From an uncultured Ruminococcus sp. (lineage in GTDB: Bacteria > Bacillota > Clostridia > Oscillospirales > Acutalibacteraceae), in contig CACYDP010000095.1 in assembly GCA_902773135.1 (NCBI GenBank), positions 1 through 58,737 on the forward strand: a stretch of DNA of 58,737 nt, read 5' to 3'. The notes under the pieces were generated by a model. The model ran no database searches and was not told the DNA's origin. It saw only the letters and a program-made list of their open reading frames with translations. Shown here one piece after another: positions 45,067-52,530 of the stretch; within the stretch, counting starts at the first letter, position 1; the number at the start of each line of letters is the position of its first letter. Position numbers and translations under genes: made by a program.

Positions 45067-45891
45067 CTATATATTCAGCACAGGCAGATATTTCACCATA
45101 ATATACAGAAACGGTGCGACAAATATGACACTGTCGAACCTGTCCAGTACGCCTCCGTGACCGGGAATCAGATTTCCGTAATCTTTGATTTTGAACGAAC
45201 GCTTTACCAGTGAAAAAGACAGATCTCCCAATATGGAAAAAAGCGAACCGAAAAATGAAAGCAGCATCAGATACCAATAATTAACGCTTACAGTGCCGAC
45301 AAATATCCACTGTGAAAATACATATCCCAACACACAGGTTGACAAAATACAGAATAAAGTTCCCCCGATAGCTCCCTCAATCGTTTTTTTGGGGCTGATC
45401 TCGGGGCAAAGTTTATGTTTTCCAAAAAAAGTTCCGGCAAAATAGGCACCTGCGTCTGCCAGCCACGGAAGTGCTAATGCCAATACAAAATAAAATGCCG
45501 AATGATCAATATCCATATCTTTCATCATAATGACGGTAGACATAGAAAGTGTGATTATCACTGTCATACTGTAAACATATGCAAACTGCAAAAAAGATAT
45601 ATTCTTATGATTAAAAATCATCATTGACAGCATCACCGCCGTATAGATATACCAGATAATCAGACCCATATCATAATTCAAAAGCATCGGATACACAAAG
45701 GCAAAGGTAATACTTGCAACACTGATCGGAAGCAGTCTGATGGTTTTGGTAGCAGCCGTAAATTCCGATACAGCCACAGCTGAAACCAGAGCAACAAAAA
45801 TATCTATCAGAATCGGAACAGCGGAACTGAAAAAAATAATCCCCAGTATCAATGCAATTCCCACCGCACCGGAAAAAATTCTTTTAAACAT
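45067..45891 (-). CDS. cdsA: phosphatidate cytidylyltransferase
   Basis: A 274-residue integral membrane enzyme that makes CDP-diacylglycerol from CTP and phosphatidic acid, the substrate of PgsA at 2.8-3.4 kb. The family signature near the C terminus is present: S-x-x-KR-x3-K-D-x3-x-I-P-G-H-G-G-x-L-D-R-x-D (KRSFKIKDYGNLIPGHGGVL in part, about 225-245). Eight or so hydrophobic segments precede it, including DAGAYFAGTFFGKHKLCP. The ATG at 45891 is preferred over an in-frame TTG overlapping the uppS stop. Confidence 0.93.
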   Translation of the reverse strand: MFKRIFSGAVGIALILGIIFFSSAVPILIDIFVALVSAVAVSEFTAATKTIRLLPISVASITFAFVYPMLLNYDMGLIIWYIYTAVMLSMMIFNHKNISFLQFAYVYSMTVIITLSMSTVIMMKDMDIDHSAFYFVLALALPWLADAGAYFAGTFFGKHKLCPEISPKKTIEGAIGGTLFCILSTCVLGYVFSQWIFVGTVSVNYWYLMLLSFFGSLFSILGDLSFSLVKRSFKIKDYGNLIPGHGGVLDRFDSVIFVAPFLYIMVKYLPVLNI

Positions 45892-45893
45892 TA

Positions 45894-46613
45894 TCAAACA
45901 CCACCAAATCTTCTGTTTCTACGATTAAACTCAAGAATGGCTTTGTCAAAATCTTCCGGTTTAAAATCGGGCCAGAGTGTTTCCGAAGAATAAAATTCGG
46001 CATAAGCAGACTGATACAGCAAAAAGTTACTGAGCCTGTGTTCTCCGCCTGTTCTGATGATCAGATCGGGATCGGGGATATTCGCCGTATAAAGTCCCGA
46101 TTGAATTTCTTTGTCCGTTATCTCTTCAATATTGATTTTTCCGTCTTTGACATTCTGACATATAAGTTTCACGGCACGGAGTATTTCATCTCTTGAACCG
46201 TAATTCATCGCAATATTCAACAACATTCCCTGTCGGTCTTTTGCAACATCTTCCGTTTCATCGATCAGTTTTACCATTTCCTTTCCGAAAGCGGATCTGT
46301 CACCGATAAATCTGACTTTAATGTCATCATCTCTGAAATCAGTCAGGGCATCTGTGAGATATTGACGAAAGATTTTCATAATGGCATTGACTTCTTCCGG
46401 AGGACGCTTCCAGTTTTCTGTTGAAAACGCATACAGCGTCAAAACCTTTACGCCCTGTTTACTGATATATCTGGTAATATTTCTGAATGTCTGAGCACCG
46501 TACGTATGACCTATATATCTGGGAAGACCTTTTTTTTTAGCCCATCGCCCGTTGCCGTCCATAATAATACCCACGTGGTACGGAATAATTAATTCTGTTT
46601 CTTTTTGATTCAC
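45894..46613 (-). CDS. uppS: isoprenyl transferase (undecaprenyl diphosphate synthase)
   Basis: A 239-residue cis-prenyltransferase that makes the C55 carrier for peptidoglycan. The signature IIMDGNGRWAKKKGLPR (about 16-32) holds the catalytic Asp, and GHTYG follows. The C-terminal LIIRTGGEHRLSNFLLYQ (about 190-207) binds diphosphate. The start is GTG: GGAGG lies 7 nt upstream and an overlapping ATG is followed at once by a stop. Confidence 0.95.
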   Translation of the reverse strand: MNQKETELIIPYHVGIIMDGNGRWAKKKGLPRYIGHTYGAQTFRNITRYISKQGVKVLTLYAFSTENWKRPPEEVNAIMKIFRQYLTDALTDFRDDDIKVRFIGDRSAFGKEMVKLIDETEDVAKDRQGMLLNIAMNYGSRDEILRAVKLICQNVKDGKINIEEITDKEIQSGLYTANIPDPDLIIRTGGEHRLSNFLLYQSAYAEFYSSETLWPDFKPEDFDKAILEFNRRNRRFGGV

Positions 46614-46659
46614 ATAAACACCTCCATTGAATCTGAAACCTGAAAGAACGGTAAAATAT

Positions 46660-46688
46660 AACTCGGCAAGAAATATTCCTGCCGAGAT
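46660..46688 (-). terminator. terminator after frr
   Basis: Seven-bp stem ctcggca/tgccgag with an 11-nt loop, about 20 bp past the frr stop and followed on the minus strand by TTATATTTT. uppS has no visible promoter of its own, so termination is probably partial. Confidence 0.7.
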
Positions 46689-46704
46689 ATTCGTTTGTCA
46701 GATA

Positions 46705-47259
46705 TTAAATTTCCATAATTTGTTTCTGCTTCTTTTCGGTCAGAGAATCTATTTTTTTAATATGGCTATCGGTAATTTCCTGTATTTTCTTTTCACCGTG
46801 TTTCTGATCATCTTCGGTAATATCGCCGCTCTTTTTCATTGCCTTGAGCTTATCCATCGAGTCACGTCTGATGGAACGGACAGATATTTTTGCTTCTTCT
46901 CCCATTTTTGCGATCTCTTTCACGATTTCCTTACGTCTGTCCTCTGTCAGCGGCGGAAAAATCATACGAATAACCTTGCCGTCATTTTGCGGATTGATGC
47001 CTACATCGGAAGTCTGTATTGCTTTTTCGATACTTCTGAGAATCGAAGTGTCCCACGGCTGAATAGTGAGTGTTCTTGCTTCTGTCACTGATACAGCGGC
47101 AAGCTGATTAATAGCTGTCGGAGTGCCGTAATAATCTACTTTAACTTTATCGAGCACGGCAGGATTGGCACGTCCTGCACGAATTTCTGAAAATTCCGTT
47201 TCCAGATGGTGAATGGATTTTGTCATTTTTTCTTCTGTACTTTTTATTACAGTTTTCAT
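46705..47259 (-). CDS. frr: ribosome recycling factor
   Basis: A 184-residue L-shaped factor that splits post-termination ribosomes together with EF-G. Family features: EFSEIRAGRANPAVLDKVKV in part (about 23-42), YYGTPTAINQLAAV, and IRMIFPPLTEDRRKEIVK. GGAGG precedes the ATG. It follows pyrH by 24 bp; the order pyrH-frr-uppS-cdsA-dxr-rseP is classic. Confidence 0.97.
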   Translation of the reverse strand: MKTVIKSTEEKMTKSIHHLETEFSEIRAGRANPAVLDKVKVDYYGTPTAINQLAAVSVTEARTLTIQPWDTSILRSIEKAIQTSDVGINPQNDGKVIRMIFPPLTEDRRKEIVKEIAKMGEEAKISVRSIRRDSMDKLKAMKKSGDITEDDQKHGEKKIQEITDSHIKKIDSLTEKKQKQIMEI

Positions 47260-47283
47260 TTGCCTTTACCTCCGGTCAAAAAA

Positions 47284-47991
47284 TTATTGTTCTACCAATG
47301 TTCCGATACTTTCGCCGCATACCGCCGAAACAATATTATCGGGATTATCAAGGCTGAATACGATTATCGGAAGATGGTTATCTCTGCATATTGCGGCAGC
47401 GGTGCTGTCCATTACTTTTAAATCGAGGTTCAGCACATCGTGGAATGAAACTTTATCATATTTTTTCGCATCCGGATTTGTCTTCGGATCGCTGTCATAT
47501 ACACCGTCTACCATGGTTGCTTTCAAGATAATATCTGCTTCAATCTCCGCAGCTCTGAGAGAAGCCGCTGTATCTGTTGAGAAAAACGGATTGCCGGTAC
47601 CGCAGCCGAACACGACAATTCTGCCTTTTTCCAAATGTCTGATGGCACGGTTTCTGATATAAGGTTCTGCTACCTGCTGCATCGAAATAGCTGTCTGAAC
47701 ACGTACTTCCAGATCCAACTGTTCCAAAGCGTCGCATACTCCGAGGGCATTGATGACTGTGGCAAGCATACCCATATGGTCTGCTCTGGTTCTATCCATT
47801 TTTCCGCTGGAACGTCCACGCCAAAAATTACCTCCGCCTACTACGATCGCAACCTCTACACCCATTTCATTGAGTTTTTTTATCGGTTTGCAAAAACTGA
47901 GCACAGTTTCAAAATCAATACCGTGTTTTTCGTTTCCGGCAAGAGATTCACCGCTGAGTTTCAAAAGCACTCTTTTATATTTTGGTTCCAT
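47284..47991 (-). CDS. pyrH: UMP kinase
   Basis: A 235-residue amino-acid-kinase-fold enzyme that makes UDP. The start motif is [11 protein letters not shown] (about 9-19), the glycine loop is [11 protein letters not shown] (about 51-61), and the acceptor region [13 protein letters not shown] (about 130-142) is intact. ACAGGAG lies upstream of the ATG. Its promoter is visible at 48029-48057. Confidence 0.96.
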   Translation of the reverse strand: MEPKYKRVLLKLSGESLAGNEKHGIDFETVLSFCKPIKKLNEMGVEVAIVVGGGNFWRGRSSGKMDRTRADHMGMLATVINALGVCDALEQLDLEVRVQTAISMQQVAEPYIRNRAIRHLEKGRIVVFGCGTGNPFFSTDTAASLRAAEIEADIILKATMVDGVYDSDPKTNPDAKKYDKVSFHDVLNLDLKVMDSTAAAICRDNHLPIIVFSLDNPDNIVSAVCGESIGTLVEQ

Positions 47992-48028
47992 ATTAACTGC
48001 ACACTCCTGTTTTTATTTTATCTCTATT

Positions 48029-48057
48029 ATTTTACAATATAAAATCGGTAATGTAAA
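48029..48057 (-). promoter_or_regulatory. sigma-A promoter for pyrH-frr
   Basis: TTTACA (48052-48057), 17 bp, TAAAAT (48029-48034) on the minus strand, about 40 bp before the start. Confidence 0.7.
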
Positions 48058-48155
48058 GCATATTTTGGTATTTTTTTCATATGGTTTTTATTCTGTCACA
48101 CATTCTGATGAAAAGCGTATTATGTAATGTAATCAATCAAAGGAGGAAATAACTT

Positions 48156-48275
48156 ATGTGTAACAATAATCTTTTTGGTGGAAACTGCTGCTGGATCATC
48201 CTTCTCATCATCATCCTCGTTTGCTGCTGCGGCAACAACAACAACTGCGACAACAACTGTGGCTGTGGCTGCTGA
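48156..48275 (+). CDS. 39-residue Cys/Asn-rich membrane miniprotein
   Basis: Below the size usually called, but well supported. A full AAAGGAGG lies 9-10 nt before an ATG that opens 39 codons, and a 14-bp terminator follows the stop by 27 bp. The product has an N-terminal MCNNNLFGGN, a hydrophobic core CCWIILLIIILVCCC (residues 11-25) able to cross a membrane, and a tail of Asn with spaced cysteines ending CGCGC: 11 Cys in total. Low-complexity Cys/Asn miniproteins are annotated in Clostridia without a known role. Metal binding, disulfide networks or spore-coat use are possible. It is the only plus-strand gene between 26 and 58 kb. Confidence 0.75.
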   Translation: MCNNNLFGGNCCWIILLIIILVCCCGNNNNCDNNCGCGC

Positions 48276-48302
48276 GCCTGACGCTGAACTAAAAAAATAA
48301 TG

Positions 48303-48341
48303 CAGCTCCCGATATATCGGCAAACGGTATATCGGGAGCTG
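48303..48341. terminator. bidirectional terminator between the miniprotein and Gx-transporter genes
   Basis: Perfect 14-bp stem cagctcccgatata/tatatcgggagctg with an 11-nt loop. The minus strand continues into seven T; the plus strand has a weaker TGTGTTT. Confidence 0.9.
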
Positions 48342-48346
48342 TGTGT

Positions 48347-48871
48347 TTATGATATTTTGGTGATATTTTTTGAAGAGAAAAACGAACAGGATAAAATCCG
48401 CTTGACAACAAAGCCATTAAACGCACCGGCAGCAATACCTCCTATGATGAGATACGGCATATAATAAATCAGCATTGGTGTTTTCAGAACAACCATCGCA
48501 GCAGCAAGCTGTCCTATATTATGAAACACTCCTCCGATAATGCTGACGGTGATCATTTTATCCGGTAGGATTTTTTTAGCAATACACATCACTGCAAAAC
48601 TAAGCAACCCGCCCGAAACACTGTAAATCAGCGAAGCGGCATTGCCGAAAAGTATGGCATTCAGCACCAATCGTCCGCATAATATCCCCAACGTATCTCT
48701 GCTTCCGCAATAATAGATCGAAAACAGTATGGCAAGATTGGCAAGCCCTATCTTGATACCCGGAACGACCATTGGCAGAGAAACCATCAACTCTATCCAG
48801 CTTAATATAAAGGCAGCGGTCAGCAGCATTGCCAATGTTGTCAACCGTTTTGCATCAACTTTCTTTTGCAT
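48347..48871 (-). CDS. Gx transporter family membrane protein (HepS component I-like)
   Basis: A 174-residue protein with five or six membrane segments. The pattern LVSLPMVVPGIKIGLANLA (in part, about 30-46) and GGVFHNIGQLAAA (about 113-125) is that of the 'heptaprenyl diphosphate synthase component I'/Gx transporter family. Despite the name, members have no known synthase activity and look like small substrate-binding (S-component-like) transporters. They often sit beside FMN_bind or NusG-like secreted redox proteins. Here it lies 62 bp after such a gene, with GGTGAT before the ATG. The substrate may be a quinone precursor or flavin; this is inference. Confidence 0.8.
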   Translation of the reverse strand: MQKKVDAKRLTTLAMLLTAAFILSWIELMVSLPMVVPGIKIGLANLAILFSIYYCGSRDTLGILCGRLVLNAILFGNAASLIYSVSGGLLSFAVMCIAKKILPDKMITVSIIGGVFHNIGQLAAAMVVLKTPMLIYYMPYLIIGGIAAGAFNGFVVKRILSCSFFSSKNITKIS

Positions 48872-48933
48872 ATTATATCACCGTCATTTCGCAAATATCA
48901 TATCCATCATATTATAAAATATTTTCAGCTTTG

Positions 48934-50499
48934 TCAAATTCTCGCCGAATTTAATGCCAGCTGCACAGCATTCATAATTCCATAGGAACTGTATGTTGCT
49001 TCGGAAACCGCATCAACATTTGCCTGCTGTGTAGCAAGAATCTGATTGATTACTGTATTTTTCGCAGAATTAAAATAAGTCCAGTCTTCTTCATTGGTCT
49101 GTGCCGCTATCGCAATAATTTGATCGTGTTCAACAGTGACCTGAACAGTTATATCACCGTCATATCCGGGTGCGGATGCCGTATAAACTCCATCATTATA
49201 AAGTACGTTCTGAGGAACAGACGGTTCGGGGTCAGGTTCGGGTTCAGGGGTCGGAGCAGGCTGTGGAGCGGTACTCTGCTGTACGGACTGCTGGGCAGGC
49301 TGATTGGTATTCTGTGTTGTCTGTGTATGTCCGGTATCTTGCTGTTCATTGTGAGTATCATCATTAGCAGGATTTTGTTCAGCTGTATTGTTTTGATTTT
49401 CGTCAGCGGGCTGTTCCTGCTGTACAGGTTCTTCCGTTACAGTGACGGTTGTTTCGGGTGTCTGCTGTTCAGCAGCCGGCGAATGCTGCACGGCAGGTAC
49501 AGAAGATACCGATACTTTACTTGTATCTTTGGAAGTCTGAGAAGATTTGCTTGTCTGAGCTGCTTTTTGGCTCGTTTCTCCGGAAGTCTGAGAAGATTCT
49601 TTTTTCGATACTTCACTGCTCAGTCTGCTTTCACTGTCCCCCGCTGTTGACACTTGCGGCTGACTTACCGGTACACTGACCTGTGAAGAAGATACCGACG
49701 GTGACGGCAGGGGCTGAACGCTCATCGCAGGTGCTTTTGACATATTCGGATATGCCATCACGGTGACCGCTGCAGTGCACGCCAATGCTGCCGCTGTTGA
49801 AACGGAATTGAGCAGTATTTTTCCTGCCGGCTTTTTACGGACAAGAATATATTTTCTGATTCTGAACACCGCATAAGCAATAAAAATTAGACTGTAACAA
49901 AGCAGGTCGATATACTTCGATACATTGCCATTGACAGCTTTTGTCCAACCGACCACCATAATATGGATATATACAAGTGCATAAAATCCGTAAGCAAAAC
50001 GCTGAATATTTTTCCACGTTTTTCCTTTGATTTTACGACGCACCGCTTTAATGGAAATAACGGTAAGCGGCGTCATTATGACAACAAGAAGCAGTGCAAC
50101 AATGAATGAAATCAAAAAGTCCGTTTGGTCTGCTCTGCCCTTGAATATCATTTTAAGGTAGGTTATACCGTATCTTAAAATGTGCCCTATTGTCAGTATC
50201 GCCGCCATGATGGAAAGTTCGCCTCTGATCGGCATAAAAGTTTTTATCAGCTTTGAGCCGTTCGGCAGTGCACCTGTCCACATTACAATTGCCCAGACCG
50301 CTGTACCGATAATACAATTGGTAACTAAGGGAGCCACGTACTGTGCCAGATACGAGGGCAAAACCTTGGTATCAATAAAATATCCGCAGGCAGAAAGCAG
50401 TGCCGCTGCAATATAGAATACATGCGGGTGCTTCTTGATATAGTTGGACATCAAAAAGAATGCCGCAGAAAGAACGGCAAAAGATAGGATAAACAACAT
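48934..50499 (-). CDS. ferric-reductase-like membrane protein with C-terminal FMN_bind domain
   Basis: A 521-residue protein. Residues 1-250 hold about eight membrane segments of a ferric-reductase/YedZ-like core. Single histidines His106 (IGHILRYG) and His179 (YIHIMVVG) sit in membrane helices and could bind heme. Residues about 255-430 are a Ser/Thr/Gln/Pro-rich spacer. Residues about 432-521 form an FMN_bind domain (DGVYTASAPGYDGDI ... VDAVSEATYSSYGI), where Thr502 occupies the position that ApbE flavinylates in such domains; the usual Gly (SGAT) is Glu here. Electrons could pass from the membrane to an external FMN. AGGAGAA precedes the ATG. Confidence 0.82.
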   Translation of the reverse strand: MLFILSFAVLSAAFFLMSNYIKKHPHVFYIAAALLSACGYFIDTKVLPSYLAQYVAPLVTNCIIGTAVWAIVMWTGALPNGSKLIKTFMPIRGELSIMAAILTIGHILRYGITYLKMIFKGRADQTDFLISFIVALLLVVIMTPLTVISIKAVRRKIKGKTWKNIQRFAYGFYALVYIHIMVVGWTKAVNGNVSKYIDLLCYSLIFIAYAVFRIRKYILVRKKPAGKILLNSVSTAAALACTAAVTVMAYPNMSKAPAMSVQPLPSPSVSSSQVSVPVSQPQVSTAGDSESRLSSEVSKKESSQTSGETSQKAAQTSKSSQTSKDTSKVSVSSVPAVQHSPAAEQQTPETTVTVTEEPVQQEQPADENQNNTAEQNPANDDTHNEQQDTGHTQTTQNTNQPAQQSVQQSTAPQPAPTPEPEPDPEPSVPQNVLYNDGVYTASAPGYDGDITVQVTVEHDQIIAIAAQTNEEDWTYFNSAKNTVINQILATQQANVDAVSEATYSSYGIMNAVQLALNSARI

Positions 50500-50526
50500 T
50501 TTTTATTCTCCTGTTTACACTTTGCA

Positions 50527-50564
50527 AACAAACAGCTTCCCGAACGATCGGAAAGCTGTTTGTT
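50527..50564 (-). terminator. hairpin between the Tp47-like and FMN_bind genes
   Basis: Perfect 12-bp stem aacaaacagctt/aagctgtttgtt with a 14-nt loop, without a good U-run on the minus strand, and only 28 bp before the next start codon. It may attenuate rather than end the transcript. Confidence 0.55.
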
Positions 50565-50589
50565 GAGTCTGTGCTAAAAATATGATCAA

Positions 50590-52299
50590 TTAAACATTTT
50601 CACTCTTTTTTCTTCTGAACGCAACTGCTATTCCCGCTGATACGGCAGCTACTGCCAAAGCTGCTGCCGCTGCGGTTTCTGATGCACCTGTGGAAGGAAC
50701 GGAAGAATTAGTTGCCGCAGAAGATGTTGTATTGACAGATGTAGTTGTAGTACCTGTTGTTGTACCTTTTGTCGTACTTGTGGTTGATGCTGTGCTGCTC
50801 TGTGAAGAAGCGGTGGAAGTATCCGCACTGCTTTCAACAGAACTTTCTGTGCCTGAAACTGCTGATACTGTACTGTTTTCGATGCTTGATTCAGCCGATG
50901 TTTCCTCAGAAGATTTTGCTGCGGAAGTTTCCGAACTTTCTTCCGGTACCGATGATTCCTCTGTCTTGGAAGATTCTTCAGGTTCGGACGATTCTTCTGC
51001 TGCACCCTTTACAACGGTAAATTCGTATGCATTTTCATAGCCTGTTGCTGTTACGGCAACGCTGTATTCCTTGTCTTCCGCAAAAATTTCTGTATCACCT
51101 GATGCGGCTGTCAGATCAAGATTGCCTTCTTCATCAAAGAATTTGATACTTTTCTTGCCTGATGCGGCATAGGAAGATTCATCAACACTGACGGTAGTGA
51201 TGTTCTTCAGGAACTGCTTTGCCTCTTCTTCGCTGAAACCATCAGCCGCTGTGAGCTTTTCGCCGTCAAATGCTACGGGGATATTCTTGGAGGAAAGCAA
51301 AAATGCAGTATTGACATCGGCATATTTGCCGTTGGCATCAGAAATGGTAAGCGTATAAGAACCCGGCAGTGCCTCTGTGAAATCGATCCTACCCTCAGAT
51401 GCTGTAAAGTTCTCTGCATTGACGGAATAGGTCTTTTCATAATCTTCCGGGAAGCCTTCTGCGGTGAATACCGTGCTGTCTGTGGTATCAGAAGTAATAT
51501 CCACACCTTCTACTGCAACTGTATTTTCAAACTTTACGGGAACATACAGTTTCGTGCTGAGTGAATGATAACCTGTATCGGTAATGTAAACGATTTCATT
51601 GATGGTTTTGCCCATAATGCTTTCATAATCTTCATAATCAAGCGTATTGCCGTGAGGTTCGGTTGTCTTAAAACCGCTTGACCACGCTATTTCATCTCTC
51701 CAGATATTCTGAAGATGACGCATTGCATAGCTGCTGCCGTCTGTTGTGTTGACGATAACACCGTAGATCGTACCGAAATCGGAGGTACCTTCTTTATTAT
51801 TAATCGACTTAACATCGATTACATAGTCACCCCATACCATTTCTGTTGAAATCGTAATTTCTCTTTCATCTTTTTCTTCTGTCACGTCACCGGTGATTTT
51901 AGAAAATACAGCCTTTCCGTCCTCAACCGAAACGGTCTTGTAAGCAGCGGGAACTGTATCAATCTTTGTGAAATTATAATTATTGTCACCAAGGGCTGCC
52001 AGTGTATCGTCTGTCAGTGCAACATAGTATTTGACACCGAGAATTGTACCTGTACCGTCTTCATTTGCAGCACTGTATGTACCGTTGACAAGGTTCATAT
52101 TGTTCCACTTGCTTGTTGTTGCGGAAGATACCGCATCTACCTCGTGGTCTACTTCTTCGGCTGCGAAAAATTCACCGTACGGAATATCCATTGTACCGTA
52201 AATAATATCGTCGGAAGCATTCGCTGTTCCTCCGCATATCATTGCAGCACCTGCTGTTGTTACTCCGAGAATCAGCGACATAACTGCTCTCTTCTTCAT
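50590..52299 (-). CDS. Tp47-like surface protein with Ser/Thr stalk and LPXTG-like tail
   Basis: A 569-residue exported protein with a signal peptide (1-29, cleavage near TANA-SDD). Residues about 34-260 resemble domain A of Treponema Tp47 (IYGTMDIPYGEFF, then VDAVSSATTSKW, and later TDTGYHSLSTKLYVPVK), and about 300-430 contain one or two small beta domains (PGSYTLTISDANGKY). A Ser/Thr/Glu stalk (about 435-530) leads to VPSTG, a hydrophobic helix and RRKK, a sortase-type sorting signal in which V replaces L. V-D-A-V-S-S-A-T (Thr61) matches the FMN attachment motif of FMN_bind proteins, also present in the next gene. Tp47 is known to bind and slowly cleave penicillin; that activity here is unproven. 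Confidence 0.78.
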   Translation of the reverse strand: MKKRAVMSLILGVTTAGAAMICGGTANASDDIIYGTMDIPYGEFFAAEEVDHEVDAVSSATTSKWNNMNLVNGTYSAANEDGTGTILGVKYYVALTDDTLAALGDNNYNFTKIDTVPAAYKTVSVEDGKAVFSKITGDVTEEKDEREITISTEMVWGDYVIDVKSINNKEGTSDFGTIYGVIVNTTDGSSYAMRHLQNIWRDEIAWSSGFKTTEPHGNTLDYEDYESIMGKTINEIVYITDTGYHSLSTKLYVPVKFENTVAVEGVDITSDTTDSTVFTAEGFPEDYEKTYSVNAENFTASEGRIDFTEALPGSYTLTISDANGKYADVNTAFLLSSKNIPVAFDGEKLTAADGFSEEEAKQFLKNITTVSVDESSYAASGKKSIKFFDEEGNLDLTAASGDTEIFAEDKEYSVAVTATGYENAYEFTVVKGAAEESSEPEESSKTEESSVPEESSETSAAKSSEETSAESSIENSTVSAVSGTESSVESSADTSTASSQSSTASTTSTTKGTTTGTTTTSVNTTSSAATNSSVPSTGASETAAAAALAVAAVSAGIAVAFRRKKSENV

Positions 52300-52486
52300 C
52301 TGACATCTCTCCTGTTCTCTATTGATGCTGTATTACAGCAAAAACGATAAAATAATAAGCTAAATGAAATCATATTAATTTATATTAAATACATTTAACT
52401 ATATATCAAGTTTAATATATTTAACTGTTGTTGTCAATACTTAAAATATAAAAATAAAAATTATTATTAATTTTCGATAAAATCAA
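52300..52486 (-). promoter_or_regulatory. AT-rich upstream region of the Tp47-like gene
   Basis: No gene. The minus strand holds TTGACA (about 52435-52440) but no good -10 at 17 bp. A near-palindrome gtttaatatatttaac and two atttaact copies about 30 bp apart lie at 52388-52425 and look operator-like. The start codon is preceded by AGGAG with 9-nt spacing. Confidence 0.35.
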
Positions 52487-52525
52487 AAACAGTCTGAAAA
52501 CATTTTTTATATTTTCAGACTGTTT
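52487..52525 (-). terminator. intrinsic terminator of the ABC transporter operon
   Basis: Perfect 14-bp stem aaacagtctgaaaa/ttttcagactgttt with an 11-nt loop, 6 bp past the permease stop, continuing on the minus strand into TTTTTGATTTT. Confidence 0.92.
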
Positions 52526-52530
52526 CCTAA

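Noticed and set aside
50690-51040. Val/Ser-rich plus-strand open frame
   Set aside because: Mirror of the Ser/Thr-rich stalk of the Tp47-like protein; low complexity only.
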